NCBI RefSeq assembly: GCF_000368085.1
Contig: NZ_KB849239.1
Coordinates: forward strand, 1,831,082 to 1,895,081
Length of the DNA: 64,000 bases
Direction: 5' to 3'
Source of the DNA: Acinetobacter nosocomialis NIPH 2119
Lineage (GTDB): Bacteria; Pseudomonadota; Gammaproteobacteria; Pseudomonadales; Moraxellaceae
The translations under genes and the position numbers were made by a program. A model generated the notes under the pieces. It searched no databases. It worked only from the letters and a program-made list of their open reading frames with translations, and was not told where the DNA came from. This document shows positions 19,701 through 29,628 of the stretch, one piece after another (the first letter of the stretch is position 1; the number at the start of each line of letters is the position of its first letter).

Positions 19701-20267
19701 TTATAGCCCTAATGCACGTTTTACAGGTGCATAACTACGACGATGCTGATCGATTACCCCGTGAGCTGCAATCGCTTCAAAATGCGCTTTAGTTGGATAA
19801 CCCTTATGTTTGGCAAAACCAAATAATGGATATTGCTGATCTAATTCTGCCATTTGTCGATCACGTGTGACTTTTGCCAAGATACTCGCTGCACTAATCT
19901 CGGCATGGCTCGCATCCCCTCCGACAATCGCTTCACAAGGAATAATGATGCCTTTTGGAATTTGGTTGCCATCTACAATGACTTTTTGAGGCTGTGTTTT
20001 TAGACCATCCACGGCACGTTGCATAGCCAAAAAAGTTGCTTGCAAGATATTCAGCTCATCAATCTCTGCATGGGTAGCTTCTGCTATTGACCATGCCAAA
20101 GCTTTTTCCTGAATTTCGATAAACAACTTTTCACGTTTCTTTTCAGTTAATTTTTTAGAATCGTTTAATCCTAAAATTGGATTGTTCGGATCTAAAATAA
20201 CAGCTGCAGCAACAACTGAACCCACTAGTGGGCCTCGCCCCGCCTCATCTACGCCTGCAACAAACAT
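19701..20267 (-). CDS. rnhB: Ribonuclease HII
   Basis: This 188-residue type 2 RNase H cleaves the RNA strand of RNA-DNA hybrids and initiates removal of single ribonucleotides from DNA. The catalytic carboxylates are visible: Asp7 and Glu8 in the VDEAGRG motif (residues 6-12), and a third Asp in IVDGNQIP (about residue 98). The GRG tripeptide that recognises ribose is intact. The protein starts almost directly at the first beta strand, slightly shorter than E. coli RnhB (198). It is on the opposite strand to csrA and shares a terminator with it. Confidence 0.96.
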   Translation of the reverse strand: MFVAGVDEAGRGPLVGSVVAAAVILDPNNPILGLNDSKKLTEKKREKLFIEIQEKALAWSIAEATHAEIDELNILQATFLAMQRAVDGLKTQPQKVIVDGNQIPKGIIIPCEAIVGGDASHAEISAASILAKVTRDRQMAELDQQYPLFGFAKHKGYPTKAHFEAIAAHGVIDQHRRSYAPVKRALGL

Positions 20268-20333
20268 GTATACTCCAATAAAAAAAGAGGCCGATCAATA
20301 TGAGTCAGCCTTCTTTGAAACTCAAATTATTAA

Positions 20334-20711
20334 TTACTTTTGCAAAGCTTCTGCTACACAAGCGTTTACAGTATTAGAGACAACCTGATTTACAACTGTT
20401 GCACGTGCCGCAGGGTCAAGTGCAGCAGTAGCCAAATCAACTGCTGTAACACTGTTTGGTGCCTTTTCACTTACGCAACCACAAACATTAGTTTGAATAC
20501 TATCACGTTGTTCAGCAGTCATAAGCTTGGTTGCTGTTTTCCATGCAGCAACATTATTAATTTCTGTAATACATTTCGCGTTTACAGCCACTTTTAATGC
20601 AGTCATGCCTAACTGTTGAGTTGCTGTTTCTGTAGAACCTGCACCAGGCGTGGTCGCACATGCCGTTAAAGCTAAAACAACTGGTGCCATAGCAAGCATC
20701 AATTTTTTCAT
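20334..20711 (-). CDS. Hypothetical small lipoprotein
   Basis: This 125-residue protein has the lipoprotein signal MKKLMLAMAPVVLALTAC; lipid would attach at Cys18. The start at 20711 is chosen because AAAGG lies 8 bases upstream and the signal peptide then has the right length; a longer reading frame upstream adds an implausible polar leader. The mature part has three further Cys (in AKCI, VCGC and NACV contexts), which may form disulfides in the periplasm. It has no recognised domain but looks like a conserved Acinetobacter lipoprotein. It lies 66 bases upstream of rnhB on the same strand. Confidence 0.72.
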   Translation of the reverse strand: MKKLMLAMAPVVLALTACATTPGAGSTETATQQLGMTALKVAVNAKCITEINNVAAWKTATKLMTAEQRDSIQTNVCGCVSEKAPNSVTAVDLATAALDPAARATVVNQVVSNTVNACVAEALQK

Positions 20712-20951
20712 CATTTTTTCCTTTGATCGAACGTAAGCAGCGCGTATTTTGCCTAAACTTGTGCTTAGAAGAAACAAATAAATTGATGCATTTGTGCAAT
20801 CTAACTCTGTTATTTTCCAACTCAAGTTGACTATGTTTCTTCAATTAAAGCGTTCTGTTTATAGCACGCTCCGTTACGAGAACAACATTTCTCAAAATCA
20901 ACCCTTTCTCATAAAATCTAGCACTAAAATGACAAAAAAATAGGGTCTTTT

Positions 20952-21509
20952 ATGCTTGCCTCATCCTCTCAATACTACACCCGTACTGCACAGATTCTGC
21001 ATTGGGTCATGGCAATCATTTTCATTACCGCTTGGGTGATTGGCTTTTATAGTGGAAACTTTTTAAGTTACGATGCTGATGGTAGCTTTAAAGGTGATGT
21101 CATTACACTACATAAAAACATTGCCACAACCATTATTTTTCTAGTAGTTATTCGCCTTTTCTGGCGTTACACCCACCCAGCCCCACAACTCCCTGACACC
21201 ATGTCACCCACTATGAAAACCCTAGCTCACATCGGACATTTATTGCTTTATGTGATTTTAGTGGCTTTACCTGTGACAGGATGTTTATTTAGCTGGAGTG
21301 CTGGTCATCCTGCCCCTGTTTTATATTTATTTGAAATTCCACGTTTAGTACAAGATAACCCCGAGATATTAGCGATTGTTAAACCATTACATATTTATAT
21401 TTCGTGGTTTGCAGGTTTACTTATTGTTGGGCATGTTCTGGCAGCTTTAAAACATCACTTTGTCGATAAAGATAATGTTTTAAACAGTATGACCAAACAG
21501 CCTAAATAA
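20952..21509 (+). CDS. Cytochrome b561 family protein
   Basis: This 185-residue inner-membrane di-haem b-type cytochrome has four hydrophobic helices (about 15-35, 50-70, 90-112 and 150-170). Candidate haem-ligand histidines are His17 (ILHWVM), a His in TLHKNI, and His in HIYISWFAG and VGHVLAALKHH. Family members pass electrons between quinol and periplasmic partners, and some oxidise superoxide. A cytosolic or periplasmic partner is not encoded nearby. It is followed by a bidirectional terminator. Confidence 0.9.
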   Translation: MLASSSQYYTRTAQILHWVMAIIFITAWVIGFYSGNFLSYDADGSFKGDVITLHKNIATTIIFLVVIRLFWRYTHPAPQLPDTMSPTMKTLAHIGHLLLYVILVALPVTGCLFSWSAGHPAPVLYLFEIPRLVQDNPEILAIVKPLHIYISWFAGLLIVGHVLAALKHHFVDKDNVLNSMTKQPK

Positions 21510-21519
21510 ATTCTATGTT

Positions 21520-21549
21520 AAAAAACCGCCTATCACAGGCGGTTTTTTT
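21520..21549. terminator. Bidirectional terminator between cytochrome b561 and adenine deaminase genes
   Basis: The stem AAAAAACCGCC / GGCGGTTTTTT with a 7-base loop has T-tracts in both directions and lies between two convergent genes. Confidence 0.88.
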
Positions 21550-21551
21550 AT

Positions 21552-22610
<1,059 letters not shown>

Positions 22611-22661
22611 TTATATCTCTATCACTAAAATAGTTCTAGAAGAAAATTATGAAAAATCATA

Positions 22662-23981
22662 TTAACCGCCAAAAGCGATAAATTTAAATACCCAAAGAGC
22701 AGCAATAATCCATACCATGTATGGAACAGTTTTTGCCTTACCTGTGAATAATTTAACTAATGCATAGCTGATGAAGCCCATAGCAATACCATCTGCAATT
22801 GAGTACGCAAATGGCATAAATACAATCGTTAAAAAGGCTGGAACAGCTTCTGTAATATCATCCCAATCGATGTGAGTGATCCCTTGGATCATGAGTACAC
22901 CAATGAACAATAAAGCTGGAGCTGTTGCAAAACCTGGCACAGATTGAGCAAGAGGTGCCAAGAATAAACAGCAGATAAATAAGAAAGCGACCACTACTGC
23001 AGTTAAACCTGTACGTCCACCTGCTGCTACACCTGAAGCCGATTCAATATATGGCGTGGTTGATGATGTACCTAATGCTGCACCAGCAACAATTGCAGTA
23101 GAGTCAGCAAATAGTGCTTTTTTCAAACGTGGCAATTTGCCATCTTGTAAAAGGCCCGCACGGTGTGAAACACCTACCAAAGTACCCGTACTATCAAACA
23201 AGTCAACAATAAAGAATACGAAGATCACACCCACCATACTTGCAGTAAACAGACCTTTAAAGTCCATTTGCATAAATGTTGGTGCAATTGAAGGAATCTG
23301 CCCTACTACACCTTTAAATTCATTTAAACCTAAAGCAGTCGCAATTGCTGTCACTACTAAAATACTAATAATGATGGCACCACGGACTTTAAGCTGATGT
23401 AAAACAACAATAAGTAAAAAACCAAATAAAGCCAGTAGTACAGTAGGTTGTTTAATATCGCCCAAACCCACTAATGTTGCTTTATTTGCAACAATAATTC
23501 CGGCATTTTTTAGCGCAATAAGCGCCAGGAATAAGCCAATACCACCACCTATCGCAAATTTAAGCGACATTGGAATTGCATTAACAATCGCTTCACGAAC
23601 TTTAAAGAAGCTGATTGCAAGAAATACAACGCCTGAAACAAAAACAGCAGCTAAAGCTGTCTGCCATGGCACCCCCATACCCATACATACCGAATAGGTA
23701 AAATAAGCATTAAGCCCCATGCCCGGTGCTAATGCGATTGGATAATTGGCAATAATACCCATCACTAAACAACCGATTGCTGCTGCCAAACAGGTCGCAA
23801 CGAATACGGCGCCATGATCCATGCCGGTTTCAGATAAAATGAGTGGATTGACAATGATGATGTAACACATCGTTAAAAACGTAGTTACACCAGCAAGAAC
23901 TTCTGTTCGAAACGTGGTTTTATTGTCGCTTAACTTAAATAAACGCTCTAACCAGCCTGCCGAAGAATTGGGCGCCGCCAT
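22662..23981 (-). CDS. NCS2 family purine permease (AzgA-like)
   Basis: This 439-residue inner-membrane transporter has about 12-14 hydrophobic segments. It belongs to the AzgA-type branch of the nucleobase-cation symporter-2 family, with the family segments GMGLNAYFTY (about residues 84-93), the FFIVDLFDSTGTLVGV motif (about 254-269) and TTPYIESASGVAAGGRTG (about 306-323). These transporters import adenine, guanine or hypoxanthine by proton symport. It lies upstream of the adenine deaminase gene on the same strand but is separated from it by a good terminator. Which purine it prefers cannot be read here. Confidence 0.9.
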   Translation of the reverse strand: MAAPNSSAGWLERLFKLSDNKTTFRTEVLAGVTTFLTMCYIIIVNPLILSETGMDHGAVFVATCLAAAIGCLVMGIIANYPIALAPGMGLNAYFTYSVCMGMGVPWQTALAAVFVSGVVFLAISFFKVREAIVNAIPMSLKFAIGGGIGLFLALIALKNAGIIVANKATLVGLGDIKQPTVLLALFGFLLIVVLHQLKVRGAIIISILVVTAIATALGLNEFKGVVGQIPSIAPTFMQMDFKGLFTASMVGVIFVFFIVDLFDSTGTLVGVSHRAGLLQDGKLPRLKKALFADSTAIVAGAALGTSSTTPYIESASGVAAGGRTGLTAVVVAFLFICCLFLAPLAQSVPGFATAPALLFIGVLMIQGITHIDWDDITEAVPAFLTIVFMPFAYSIADGIAMGFISYALVKLFTGKAKTVPYMVWIIAALWVFKFIAFGG

Positions 23982-24162
23982 AAGTAGCCTCTATGCAAAA
24001 TCTGAGCTGTGGAATATGTACTTCTATGTAGGTATCTGAGCAATCTTGTTTTTCTGATCAGATCTCTAGACAAAAATCTTCAATAGACGAAGCAACAAAT
24101 ATGCCACTCATTCGATTTCTGCTGTCATACACAGAAAATAGCCACAGCCCCTCTTGAAACAC

Positions 24163-24196
24163 AAAAAAGCTGCATAACCCCTATGCAGCTTTTTTA
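24163..24196. terminator. Bidirectional intrinsic terminator
   Basis: AAAAAAGCTGCATA, loop ACCCC, then TATGCAGCTTTTTT make a 14-bp stem with T-tracts on both strands. It lies in the 322-base gap (23982-24303) between the permease and a small gene. Apart from this and the permease leader I see no gene there. Confidence 0.85.
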
Positions 24197-24303
24197 CTAT
24201 ACGTTCAATAAGTTTAACAGATTCAAAAGCAACATGATCAAAATTTATGAAAAGATATGATCAATGGCACAGTTTTTAAAGCAAATAATAATGACTACTT
24301 TGC

Positions 24304-24531
24304 TTAGAAAAACACTTTTTTATCGCTGATATATTTTTGCAAATTATATGAAGCTAAATTGCTATGACTAATACGATTAGGATTGCGCTCAATTGTTTGC
24401 AAATTTTTTTCAGCTTCCTGAATAATCCTCATGAGCTCTTGATGTCTTTTATTTTGGGTATCTAAATACGCCCAGTACCCTAGTACAAACACGATACTCA
24501 CACACAACACTATTAATACTTTATTGATCAT
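24304..24531 (-). CDS. Hypothetical small membrane-anchored protein
   Basis: This 75-residue protein starts MINKVLIV, with one predicted transmembrane helix at about residues 4-22 and a polar, probably alpha-helical tail. It shows no recognised family. The start at 24531 is preferred because a purine-rich GAGA lies upstream and the membrane helix then sits at the N-terminus; a longer frame to 24600 runs into very AT-rich sequence. Coding status is only moderately supported. Confidence 0.45.
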   Translation of the reverse strand: MINKVLIVLCVSIVFVLGYWAYLDTQNKRHQELMRIIQEAEKNLQTIERNPNRISHSNLASYNLQKYISDKKVFF

Positions 24532-24856
24532 TATTATTATCTCTATGTTTTTAATGTTAATGATCTTAACAAAAAATAACCAGTTTGTGAATATTTTCAC
24601 ATTTATTTACAATAATTATTAATCACTCAATCTATTGATATAAAAAATGTTTTCTAATTTGCAATTTTAAAAAAGAGTAAAAATAATACTTTTCACTTAA
24701 AAATTCATTTTTAAAAATAACTATATTTTTTTAACAAAAATTTATATAGCCTTATTCATCTACTTTTATTTTTAAGTATATTTAAATTTATTTTTCAATT
24801 TAACTTCATTAAATTATTTGTCGAATTTTAATTCATTGTTCAATCTATTAAATAAT
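24532..24856. other. Very AT-rich intergenic stretch
   Basis: This stretch of about 325 bases is dominated by A and T, with T-runs and A-runs on both strands and no credible reading frame. It lies between housekeeping genes and the accessory oxidation region. Such sequence is typical of H-NS-type silencing targets or transfer junctions, but nothing specific can be shown. Confidence 0.4.
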
Positions 24857-24891
24857 AAAAAGCCCATTTCAATAAATTAAAATGGGCTTTT
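24857..24891 (-). terminator. Terminator of the left monooxygenase operon
   Basis: On the minus strand AAAAGCCCATTT, an AT loop, AAATGGGC and then TTTTT lie directly after the monooxygenase stop codon. Confidence 0.85.
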
Positions 24892-24900
24892 ATAAAGTCA

Positions 24901-26451
24901 TTAACCAGCAACTTCTTCAGCTTTAGGTTTTGCCTTTATCAAATCAGCTTCATAAATCACATCATATTCTTCTAACTTTAAATGATGTAAACGCTGTTTA
25001 AGCTTTTTTAACGACCATGGCCATGCCGCGAAGTTGCGACCATTTGCATCGAGATAGTAACTTTTACATCCCCCGCTATTGAATACTGTGGTTTGTAGAT
25101 GTTTTTGTACCAAGTCGTTGTGCTTTTTAATCACTTCTGATTTCACTGAAAGCTTAGCAATACCTTTTGCCTTCATTTGTAGCAAACCATCTATAATATA
25201 TTGCAGTTGTGCTTCGGCAAGACCAATAAATGAGTCATAGACCAAAACATTTGGCCCAAGCATAAGAAATGCATTAGGTACATTTTCAATGTTAGTTCCT
25301 AAGTAAGCTTCTGGTGAGGAGTCTTTCCAAAGCTCAGCCAAACATTCCCCTTTTTCGTTATGTACACGTTTACCAATAGGGGGATGAGACACTTCAAATC
25401 CAGTACCCCAAATAATCACATCAACTTCGTGGCGTTCACCATTGGCAGCAATCACCGTATTGCCTTCAACTTTAACTAGACCATGTGGAATAAGCGTCGT
25501 GTTAGGTGCCTGTAACGCTGGATAATAGTTATTGGCAAACAAAATACGCTTACAGCCAATATCGAAATTAGGCGTTACGTTTTTACGCAAGACTGGATCT
25601 TTAATTTGGAGCTTTAACAATTGTTTTGCAGCAAAATTGACAGGTTTTAATGCTTTTGGGTTGCGTAGGCCAAAATTAATGACATTTAAAGTACCCGCCA
25701 CAGTCTGTCGCCAAGTCGCTTGAATAGCTGGATATTTGGCAATGACAGATTTACTCAACTCGCCCAAGTCCGTATCGGGCTTCGGTAGTACCCAAGGTGC
25801 TGTACGTTGAAATACAAACAACTCTTTGGCTTTAGGTTGAATTTGTGGCACAAACTGAATGGCAGATGCACCTGTACCAATTACAGCAATCCGTTTTCCA
25901 GTTAAATCATAATCATGGTTCCATTTTGCCGAATGGAACATTTCACCAGTAAAGGTATCTAAACCTTCAAGACGTGGAATCTGGGCTTCAGTAATTGGGC
26001 CTGTAGCAAATAAAACTGTTTTAGCGATATACAAACCAGAGCTTGTCTCTAGCTTCCAGATATTTTTTTGGTTATCCCACTCTGCTTTTAATAATTCGGT
26101 ATTGAATTCGATTAAGGACTCAATATCAAACTCACGACTAACATCTTCTAAATAACTTAAAATTTCCGGTTGGCGTGCAAATAAATGGCTCCATTTTGCA
26201 CTTGGGGCAAAGGAGTAAGAATAAAGTGACGACGGTACATCACAACCACAGCCCGGATAGGTATTTTCACGCCAAGTGCCACCGACGCGGCTGGCTTTTT
26301 CAATAATTTTAAAATTGGTTAAGCCTGCTTCGTTTAGCTTAATTGCTGCAGCTAAGCCAGAAATACCTGCACCGACAATAAAAGTGTCATAAACATGTGC
26401 AACTTCTTGGGTTTTACGTGTGCGTGTATTTGTTCTAGGTTTAGTGACCAT
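24901..26451 (-). CDS. Flavin-containing Baeyer-Villiger-type monooxygenase (left copy)
   Basis: This 516-residue flavoprotein has an FAD-binding Rossmann motif GAGISG at residues 27-32, GGTWRENTYPG at 57-67, the Baeyer-Villiger fingerprint FTGEMFHSAKW at 167-177 (consensus FxGxxxHxxxW), and a second NADPH-binding Rossmann motif GTGAS at 192-196. Such enzymes insert oxygen next to a ketone to give an ester or lactone. It is the last gene of a three-gene operon with an SDR gene 23 bases upstream. It is an inverted near-copy of the gene at 32656-34179, with long identical protein stretches. The substrate is unknown; long-chain or cyclic ketones are guesses. Confidence 0.88.
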   Translation of the reverse strand: MVTKPRTNTRTRKTQEVAHVYDTFIVGAGISGLAAAIKLNEAGLTNFKIIEKASRVGGTWRENTYPGCGCDVPSSLYSYSFAPSAKWSHLFARQPEILSYLEDVSREFDIESLIEFNTELLKAEWDNQKNIWKLETSSGLYIAKTVLFATGPITEAQIPRLEGLDTFTGEMFHSAKWNHDYDLTGKRIAVIGTGASAIQFVPQIQPKAKELFVFQRTAPWVLPKPDTDLGELSKSVIAKYPAIQATWRQTVAGTLNVINFGLRNPKALKPVNFAAKQLLKLQIKDPVLRKNVTPNFDIGCKRILFANNYYPALQAPNTTLIPHGLVKVEGNTVIAANGERHEVDVIIWGTGFEVSHPPIGKRVHNEKGECLAELWKDSSPEAYLGTNIENVPNAFLMLGPNVLVYDSFIGLAEAQLQYIIDGLLQMKAKGIAKLSVKSEVIKKHNDLVQKHLQTTVFNSGGCKSYYLDANGRNFAAWPWSLKKLKQRLHHLKLEEYDVIYEADLIKAKPKAEEVAG

Positions 26452-26474
26452 AATTTTTCTGCCTATACAAAATT

Positions 26475-27305
26475 TTATTTAAATAGCTGATACGAAAGCC
26501 CAAGGAACTTTGCATATAGCGTTGGAGACGTTCTTTTCATAAGCCAGAATAATTTGGCGTCGATCTGTGGCGTGGTATAGAGCTGCCCTCGATCTAATCG
26601 ATTCAATGTTAAAGCCGCAACTGCGTCACTGGTTGTCATGGCGTAGTTCATGAGTGCATGGTCTGCAAGCTTGGAATAACGGCCCGGAATACGACCATTT
26701 TTAATGATATTGGTAGGTACCAAAGTTGGGCACAGCACATTCACTTTAATATTGAATTTGCGTAGCTCGGCTGAAAGGGTTTCTGATAATGCCAATACAC
26801 CGGCTTTCGTTACATTGTAGACACTCATTTCTGGAGCAGCCGTGTACGATGCTGCAGAAGCTACATTAATAATTGCACCGTAACCTAGTTTTTTGAGCTT
26901 CGGTACGAAAGCATGACAACCATGAATGACACCCCATAGATTTACATGCATACACCATTTCCAGTCTTCCAAACTCATTTCATCAAATTTGCCACCTAGC
27001 CCTACGCCAGCATTATTAATGATGAGTGTTACTGGATGATCAAGTAACTGTTCTGCTTGATCAGCCAAAGCCTGTACTTGTTCTGCTTGCCCAACATCGC
27101 ACTGGACTGCAAATGCTTTTTGTCCAAGCTGTTCAATTAACTTTACAGTTTCTTTTGCAGCTTCTAAATTAATATCTGCACATACTACGTTGCCACCGCG
27201 CTTCGCCAGTTCAACTGCAAAGCTACGACCAATTCCACTGCCTGCCCCAGTTACGACCGCATATGCGTTTCGGCTAGGCTGGTCTTTCTTACCAAATAAA
27301 ATCAT
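26475..27305 (-). CDS. Short-chain dehydrogenase/reductase (left copy)
   Basis: This 276-residue classical SDR has the cofactor motif TGAGSGIG at residues 19-26, NNAG at 97-100, and the catalytic Ser around 150-153 with Tyr163 and Lys167 in YNVTK. The Asp in VVCADIN (about 44) suggests NAD(H) preference. In an operon with a Baeyer-Villiger-type enzyme it probably oxidises an alcohol to the ketone substrate or reduces a product. The C-terminus (about 240-276) is hydrophobic and basic and may touch the membrane. It is a near-duplicate of the gene at 31799-32632, including an identical run of over 40 residues near 185-230. Confidence 0.9.
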   Translation of the reverse strand: MILFGKKDQPSRNAYAVVTGAGSGIGRSFAVELAKRGGNVVCADINLEAAKETVKLIEQLGQKAFAVQCDVGQAEQVQALADQAEQLLDHPVTLIINNAGVGLGGKFDEMSLEDWKWCMHVNLWGVIHGCHAFVPKLKKLGYGAIINVASAASYTAAPEMSVYNVTKAGVLALSETLSAELRKFNIKVNVLCPTLVPTNIIKNGRIPGRYSKLADHALMNYAMTTSDAVAALTLNRLDRGQLYTTPQIDAKLFWLMKRTSPTLYAKFLGLSYQLFK

Positions 27306-27370
27306 AGTAAATCCTAAAAAACTTTAGGGAGACGGCAGTAATTTTCGTATTACTGCCATGACTAATACGC

Positions 27371-28333
27371 TTATGAAACTGCACGAACTGGTGGTGTAAA
27401 TTCCTTCACAAAGTAAGGCGCTATAGCACCGCCCTCGTTAAGTAATTTGTTTTTGTAGTACTCAAGGTATTCGGTCGTGTCATGATCATTTGGGTGGAAG
27501 TTAGGACGTAAGTAATCAAAAATCTGGCCAATAGTGCTACCAAATACACCATCTTTTGGACTAAAAATTAAGTTGACGCCACGACGTGCATCTTTCCAGA
27601 ATTTCTTAGTTAGCATTTCTTGTGGTTTACGTAGTACGGGTACAAATAAAGTTGCTGTTGGAATAAGTCCTAAAATAGTGATGAAAGCCATTAAAAAGCC
27701 GGTTGCACGTAACGGATAGTTACCGTTTAAAACCTGATAGACATCATAAGCAATGTCTTTATGCTCAGATTCTTCAAGCATATGCCACATCCATAACGCA
27801 CGGCTTTTGGCATCGTCGGTATAATAGAAATTCTTTTCATGCTTCATCATGTATTCGGCAAGTACTGCCGTAAAGTGCTCAATACCCGCCATAAGTGAAA
27901 GCTTTAACGGCTGTGGGAATTTTAAAAATACATATTTAAAGAAGTTTTCACCTAAGAAACGGTAGAAATCGACCGGATATTCCAGCTCTTTAATTGCATC
28001 ATTGAACTCATTATGCAATTTTGAATGGATGGCTTCTTGACCAATGAGAGAAGTAACTCGCTGTTTTAAAATCGGGTCTTGAATAAATTCACGGTGGTGA
28101 CGAGCAGTCTCGATCACCAAATCTTCACCATAGGTCAAGAAAACCGAAAGCGTTGCAAAGAACAATGTTGCAAACTGGTTGTTGACGTAAAACTCGATAT
28201 CAATTTCTTTACCATCAAATCCGATATTTAAATGGCGTATTGGGATAGTTCCTTTATTTGAGAAATCTATCTTTTGATACTGAGCTATAACTGATTTAGG
28301 AGAAATAATATTTCGGATAGCTTGAGCGACCAT
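27371..28333 (-). CDS. PF10118-type predicted metal-dependent hydrolase (left copy)
   Basis: This 320-residue protein belongs to the family of predicted metal-dependent hydrolases PF10118. It is rich in conserved His and Glu (ETARHHREF, GQEAIHSKLH, EESEHKD), a pattern like a di-metal helical-bundle centre. The biochemical function of this family is not established. Two hydrophobic helices near residues 205-235 suggest membrane association. The start at 28333 is chosen because AGGGTG lies 7 bases upstream; a frame 16 residues longer lacks such a site. It is the first gene of the left operon and a near-copy of the protein at 30777-31736 (about nine in ten residues identical by eye). Confidence 0.8.
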   Translation of the reverse strand: MVAQAIRNIISPKSVIAQYQKIDFSNKGTIPIRHLNIGFDGKEIDIEFYVNNQFATLFFATLSVFLTYGEDLVIETARHHREFIQDPILKQRVTSLIGQEAIHSKLHNEFNDAIKELEYPVDFYRFLGENFFKYVFLKFPQPLKLSLMAGIEHFTAVLAEYMMKHEKNFYYTDDAKSRALWMWHMLEESEHKDIAYDVYQVLNGNYPLRATGFLMAFITILGLIPTATLFVPVLRKPQEMLTKKFWKDARRGVNLIFSPKDGVFGSTIGQIFDYLRPNFHPNDHDTTEYLEYYKNKLLNEGGAIAPYFVKEFTPPVRAVS

Positions 28334-28844
28334 TTTTGACACCCTATAAAATTTGTTAAATACAAGGCAGCGTCGAATCAAACAGGTAAAGTTGTCTTTA
28401 GATTATTTCTTGCAATCTTTAACTGCTCTAGAACAAAAATTTGCTCGAATACCTCTGCCTTGCCATGTTTTATGAACCTAAGTGTTGTTAAGTTCACCAA
28501 ATCAGATTAAATAGTGCGCTTGATGTACCACTCGAACAAGGACAAAAAAAGCCAACCTACTTTGAAACTTTTTGCCAACTTAAATATTTTTTGATTATTT
28601 CAAACAACTTATATAACCTACTCTTATTCATAATTATTTAAATAAAATACATTTGTCCTTAAATGATAAAAATATGGCTTTAAAAGATAAAAAATGAAAT
28701 ATTATGCCTACTCTTCCTCGCATCTCATATCAAAATTTCAGCGTTCCAAAAATCACACTAAGCTTTCTGTTTTTAGAGCTTTATTGCATAAATGAAAACG
28801 ATAAACTGCATTCAGAGAAAAAAATTGGATGAGGAGAATAAATC
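28334..28844. other. Divergent promoter region between the left operon and the pirin gene
   Basis: These 511 bases hold no gene that I can support. The right half is AT-rich. The region must contain the promoter of the left hydrolase-SDR-monooxygenase operon and that of the pirin gene, whose ribosome-binding site GAGGAG precedes its ATG. I found no convincing copy here of the 28-base repeat seen near the tetR gene. Confidence 0.5.
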
Positions 28845-29567
28845 ATGTTTGATATGCGTTTATCTCATGAGCGTGGTGCAGCACATCATGGCTGGTTACA
28901 GTCAAAACACACGTTTTCATTTGCAAATTATTGGGACCCGAAACAAGTCGGCTTTTCAGATTTGCTTGTGATTAATGACGATACGGTTGCTCCATCAAAA
29001 GGTTTTGGTACTCACCCTCACCGCAACATGGAAATTATTTCTTATGTGCTTGAAGGTGCGTTAGAACATAAAGATTCAATGGGCACAGGTTCGGTTATTG
29101 TGCCTGGTGATATTCAGTTAATGAGCGCAGGCCGTGGGGTTGCACATAGTGAATTTAATCACTCTGCTCAAGAAAACGTGCACTTCTTGCAAATTTGGGT
29201 GGTTCCAAATGAAGTGAACACAACACCGGGCTATCAACAATTGCATATTTCCGAGGAAGACAAACGCGGTAAATTGCACTTGATGATTTCACCAGAAGGT
29301 GGCGAAAAAACTTTATCCATCAAACAAGACATTAATATTTATTCAGGTCTTTTTGATGGTGAAGAAACAGCAGAATTTGCAATTCCAGAAGGTCGTTATG
29401 TTTACCTACATGTGGCAAAAGGCCGTATTGATGTAAACGGTAAAACCTTTAATACAGGTGATGCTGCACGAATTCGTGATGGAGGCAAGTTATCATTTAC
29501 TAATGGTGACAACGCTGAAATTCTGATTTTTGATATGCGTCCTGAAGAAATTCCAACCATGCCATAA
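28845..29567 (+). CDS. Pirin family protein (YhhW-like bicupin)
   Basis: This 240-residue bicupin has the pirin metal-site pattern in the first cupin: HPHRNMEII (about residues 57-65), a His after the EGALEHKDS turn, and a later Glu in the SEFNH region. Bacterial members such as E. coli YhhW have quercetin dioxygenase activity in vitro; the physiological role is usually unknown. It lies between two inverted monooxygenase operons and next to a tetR gene, so a stress or aromatic-substrate role is possible. It is monocistronic, with GAGGAG before the ATG and a strong terminator behind. Confidence 0.9.
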   Translation: MFDMRLSHERGAAHHGWLQSKHTFSFANYWDPKQVGFSDLLVINDDTVAPSKGFGTHPHRNMEIISYVLEGALEHKDSMGTGSVIVPGDIQLMSAGRGVAHSEFNHSAQENVHFLQIWVVPNEVNTTPGYQQLHISEEDKRGKLHLMISPEGGEKTLSIKQDINIYSGLFDGEETAEFAIPEGRYVYLHVAKGRIDVNGKTFNTGDAARIRDGGKLSFTNGDNAEILIFDMRPEEIPTMP

Positions 29568-29572
29568 TCAAC

Positions 29573-29608
29573 AAAAAACACCTGCGAAATATACGCAGGT
29601 GTTTTTTT
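29573..29608 (+). terminator. Terminator of the pirin gene
   Basis: AAAAAACACCTGCG, a 7-base loop and CGCAGGTGTTTTTTT form a 14-bp stem with a seven-T tail, 6 bases after the pirin stop codon. It also has a T-run on the other strand, so it can serve the convergent tetR gene. Confidence 0.9.
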
Positions 29609-29628
29609 ATGTTTATTAAAAAGAAAAA

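Larger units (their letters stand above)
24901..28333 (-). repeat. Left arm of a roughly 3.4-kb inverted gene duplication
   Basis: The three genes here (PF10118-type, SDR, monooxygenase) match the three at 30777-34179 in order, length and spacing. Gaps are 65 and 23 bases here and 62 and 23 bases there. At DNA level a 68-base block (25913-25980) is identical, in reverse complement, to 33130-33197; neighbouring blocks differ mainly at silent positions. Confidence 0.85.

Noticed and set aside
20712..20825. Longer start of the small lipoprotein
   Set aside because: It would add 37 polar residues before a clean lipoprotein signal peptide.
28334..28381. Upstream start of the left PF10118-type gene
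   Set aside because: The 16 extra residues lack a ribosome-binding site and have no match in the right copy.
28480..28520. A third copy of the tetR-linked 28-base repeat before the left operon
   Set aside because: Only short fragments such as CAGATTAA match, which is expected by chance in AT-rich DNA.
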